A stretch of 16,479 bases of DNA from an uncultured Pelagibacteraceae bacterium. GTDB taxonomy: Bacteria > Pseudomonadota > Alphaproteobacteria > Pelagibacterales > Pelagibacteraceae. Every line of letters starts with the position of its first letter. Within the stretch, counting starts at the first letter, position 1. Positions 14,359 through 16,479 of this stretch are shown here, piece after piece. The position numbers and the translations under genes were made by a program. The stretch is from the NCBI GenBank assembly GCA_902633535.1, contig CACPGM010000009.1, positions 1-16,479 on the forward strand, given 5' to 3'. Below the pieces are notes generated by a model. The model had not been told where the DNA came from and made no database searches. It was given only the letters and a program-made list of their open reading frames with translations.

Positions 14359-15536
14359 TGAAAAGCATCAAAGAAGTAAAAAGTCTTAGTGGCAAAAGAA
14401 TATTACTAAGATTGGATCTGAATGTTCCTATTGTAAATGGAAAAATTACTGACACAACTAGAATAGATAAAATTCTACCAACTCTAAAATTTTTAATTAA
14501 AGAGAATTCAAAAATTATAATCTTATCTCATATTGGAAGACCTAAAGGTAAGATTGTAAAGGAGCTTTCTCTTAAACCAATTTCTGAAGATTTGAGAAAT
14601 AAAGTAAATCAAAATGTCAAGTTTTTTTCAAAAAACATAAATGAAATAAATCATGATGATTTTTTTAAAGATAATACAGAGCAAATAATTATGTTAGAAA
14701 ATATTAGATTTTATTCAGAAGAAGAAAAAAATGATCGTATTTTTGCAAAACATCTAGCTAGCCTAGCTGATATTTATGTAAATGATGCGTTCTCATGCTC
14801 TCATAGAGCTCATACATCAATTGATGAAATTGCAAATTTATTACCTTCATATTCTGGTTTACAATTTGATTTGGAGATAAATGCTTTAAAGAAAATAACT
14901 TCGGAAATTAAGAGGCCAATTACTTGCATAATTGGAGGCTCCAAAATCTCTACTAAAATTGATGTAATAAAAAATTTAATACCTAAATTTGATAACATAA
15001 TTATTCTAGGTGCAATGGCAAATAATGTAATAAAATACATGGGAAATGACATAGGAAAATCTTTACAAGAAGATAACTCCAATCTACTTATCAAAGAAAT
15101 TTTTTCACTTTCGAAAATGAAAAATTGTAAAATAATATATCCAAAGGATGTTGTTGTAGCTAAAAATTTAAATGGAAACCCTCAAATTAAAGAACTAAAC
15201 GAAATTTCTTTAGATGAAATGATATTAGACATTGGTCCAAAAACTATTGAGATCGTTAACGATCTTATAGATAAAAGTAATACGATATTGTGGAATGGGC
15301 CTGCTGGATTTTTTGAAAATCCTAACTTTGCAAATGGAAGTATTAAAATTGCTGAGAAAATAATTAAAAACAATAAATCTAATAAAATTTATTCTGTTGC
15401 CGGTGGTGGAGATACAGTTTCATTATTAAACAATTTAAATGCAGTTAATAATTTTAATTTTGTTTCAACTGCCGGTGGAGCTTTCTTAGAATACCTTGAA
15501 GGTAGAGAACTTCCTGGTATAAAAGCCTTAAATTAA
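14358..15536 (+). CDS. pgk: Phosphoglycerate kinase
   Basis: Transfers phosphate between 1,3-bisphosphoglycerate and ADP; reversible, cytosolic. With the start used here it is 392 aa, the usual length. Motifs in order: RLDLNVP (18-24), SHIGRPKG (57-64), LENIRFYSEEE (113-123), VNDAFSCSHRAHTS (141-154), IGGSKISTK (192-200), WNGPAGFFE (312-320), AGGGDT (348-353) and STAGGAFLEYLEG (370-382). The frame is open upstream to an ATG at 14322, but that start would lie inside the conserved end of gap and add 12 residues unlike Pgk. The ATG at 14358 overlaps the gap stop as TAATG and begins MKSIKEV, as expected. No Shine-Dalgarno is present, so it probably relies on ribosomes finishing gap. The fba gene begins 1 nt after its stop. 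Confidence 0.98.
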   Translation: MKSIKEVKSLSGKRILLRLDLNVPIVNGKITDTTRIDKILPTLKFLIKENSKIIILSHIGRPKGKIVKELSLKPISEDLRNKVNQNVKFFSKNINEINHDDFFKDNTEQIIMLENIRFYSEEEKNDRIFAKHLASLADIYVNDAFSCSHRAHTSIDEIANLLPSYSGLQFDLEINALKKITSEIKRPITCIIGGSKISTKIDVIKNLIPKFDNIIILGAMANNVIKYMGNDIGKSLQEDNSNLLIKEIFSLSKMKNCKIIYPKDVVVAKNLNGNPQIKELNEISLDEMILDIGPKTIEIVNDLIDKSNTILWNGPAGFFENPNFANGSIKIAEKIIKNNKSNKIYSVAGGGDTVSLLNNLNAVNNFNFVSTAGGAFLEYLEGRELPGIKALN

Positions 15537-15537
15537 A

Positions 15538-16479
15538 ATGACAGAACTTAATAAAATTGCATTAAAGATAATTTCAAACGGTAAAGGTATACTTGCTGCA
15601 GATGAAAGTAATGGAACAATGACAAAAAGATTAGAAGCTGTAAATGTTGCGTCTACTCCAGAGAATAGACTTCTTTTTAGAGAAACTCTTTTTTCCTCAG
15701 AAAGTATGAAAGATTGTATTGGTGGTGTTATTTTATATGATGAAACAATAAATCAATCTGTGAATTCAGGTAAAACAGTTCCTGAGAATATTTTGGAGTC
15801 AGGAGCGGTACCAGGAATTAAAGTTGATACTGGTGCCAAGATTTTAGCAAATTCAGTTGAAGAAAAAATCACGGAGGGTTTAGATGGTCTTAGAGAAAGA
15901 TTAAAAAGATACTATGAAATAGGCGCAAGATTTACAAAATGGAGAGGTGTCTATAACATTAACAAATTTCATCCGAGTAAACTTGCCATACACTCAAACG
16001 CACATGCTTTAGCTAGGTACTCCGCATTAGTTCAAGAATGTGGGATGGTTCCAATAGTTGAGCCAGAAGTATTAATGGATGGGGATCACTCAGCAGAAGT
16101 TTGTCTGCTTAAAACTTCTGAGGTAATTAAAAAATGTTTTGACGATTTAATCTTACACAAAGTTGATTTGACAGGTCTCATATTAAAACCAAATATGATT
16201 TTGCCTGGAGACAAATCAAAAGATAAAATTTCTAAAGAGGAAATATCTTCAAAAACCCTTGAATGCCTTAAAAATTCTGTTCCAAAAGAAGTGCCTGGAA
16301 TTGCATTCTTGTCAGGTGGTCAGTCTGAAATTGAAGCTACAGAAAATTTGAATTTAATAAATAAAAATAATACCACTGATTTTATAATGACTTATTCATT
16401 TGGTAGAGCTCTTCAACAAAGTGCTCTAAAATTTTGGTCAAAAGATATTAAAAATATTAAAGGGACTCAAGATATTTTT
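15538..16479 (+). CDS. fba: Class I fructose-bisphosphate aldolase (3' end beyond window)
   Basis: Schiff-base aldolase joining dihydroxyacetone phosphate and glyceraldehyde-3-phosphate, or the reverse. The frame runs from ATG 15538 for 314 codons to the window edge without a stop; full proteins are about 340 aa, so only the C-terminal tail is missing. Motifs are ILAADESNGT (18-27), YDET (67-70), ARFTKWRGV (130-138, Lys134), VEPEVLMDGDH (174-184), LILKPNM with the Schiff-base Lys217, FLSGGQSEIEATENLN (257-272) and TYSFGRALQ (285-293). These identify the metal-independent class I family found in animals, plants and many Alphaproteobacteria, not the zinc class II enzyme of E. coli. It starts 1 nt after the pgk stop. 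The missing C-terminal tail normally shapes the active site and cannot be judged here. Confidence 0.96.
   Translation, partial: MTELNKIALKIISNGKGILAADESNGTMTKRLEAVNVASTPENRLLFRETLFSSESMKDCIGGVILYDETINQSVNSGKTVPENILESGAVPGIKVDTGAKILANSVEEKITEGLDGLRERLKRYYEIGARFTKWRGVYNINKFHPSKLAIHSNAHALARYSALVQECGMVPIVEPEVLMDGDHSAEVCLLKTSEVIKKCFDDLILHKVDLTGLILKPNMILPGDKSKDKISKEEISSKTLECLKNSVPKEVPGIAFLSGGQSEIEATENLNLINKNNTTDFIMTYSFGRALQQSALKFWSKDIKNIKGTQDIF

Noticed and set aside
1..16479. Search for CRISPR arrays, tRNAs, riboswitches, insertion sequences, toxin-antitoxin or defence genes
   Set aside because: No spaced direct repeats, cloverleaf-like segments, transposase motifs or unexplained genes were seen. 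Gaps are at most about 86 nt and the gene content is housekeeping.

Overview
The window looks like a stretch of chromosome from a streamlined marine alphaproteobacterium of the SAR11 clade (Pelagibacterales, 'Candidatus Pelagibacter'-like). This rests on very low GC, Lys/Asn/Ile-rich proteins, genes packed with gaps of a few bases or with overlapping stop/start codons, few Shine-Dalgarno sequences, and an alphaproteobacterial gene order (tolQRAB-pal-cpoB-tilS-ftsH-folP on one arm, tkt-gap-pgk-fba on the other). The assignment is inferred from style and synteny. There is no rRNA, and I ran no searches.

Layout. All genes left of about 11.34 kb lie on the minus strand and all genes to the right on the plus strand. 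They diverge from a 52-bp AT-rich spacer (11338-11389). Reading leftward in the direction of transcription, the minus arm runs: small coiled-coil gene (DUF4164-like), zapA, 5-formyl-THF cyclo-ligase (fau), ymdB, yebC, a RuvC-like nuclease, tolQ, tolR, tolA, tolB, pal, then an intrinsic terminator, cpoB, tilS, ftsH, and the first 39 codons of what is probably folP, cut by the window edge. The plus arm is tkt, gap, pgk and a class I fructose-bisphosphate aldolase cut by the right edge. No gap without a gene exceeds 90 bp. I saw no tRNA, rRNA, riboswitch, CRISPR array, insertion sequence or phage integration.

How the genes work together. TolQ-TolR-TolA form the proton-motive-force-driven inner-membrane motor. 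TolB and Pal are its periplasmic and outer-membrane ends, and CpoB is its periplasmic regulator; together they maintain the envelope at division. ZapA and its coiled-coil neighbour point to the FtsZ ring. FtsH performs membrane-protein quality control, TilS modifies tRNA-Ile, and Fau and FolP serve folate metabolism. The right arm is the reversible lower Embden-Meyerhof segment plus transketolase, chained by TAATG overlaps (tkt/gap, gap/pgk) and a 1-nt gap (pgk/fba).

This is a conserved housekeeping region, and I see no convincing novel defence or mobile system. The points most worth a second look are: (1) a RuvC-like protein of phage/MOC1-like rather than canonical type, where ruvC-ruvA-ruvB-ybgC would be expected; (2) a GAPDH whose coenzyme-selecting residues look suited to NADP(H); (3) a strong terminator splitting cpoB from the Tol-Pal genes; (4) a 10-nt zapA-fau junction that leaves no room for 6S RNA; and (5) a ZapA gene overlapping a small coiled-coil gene.
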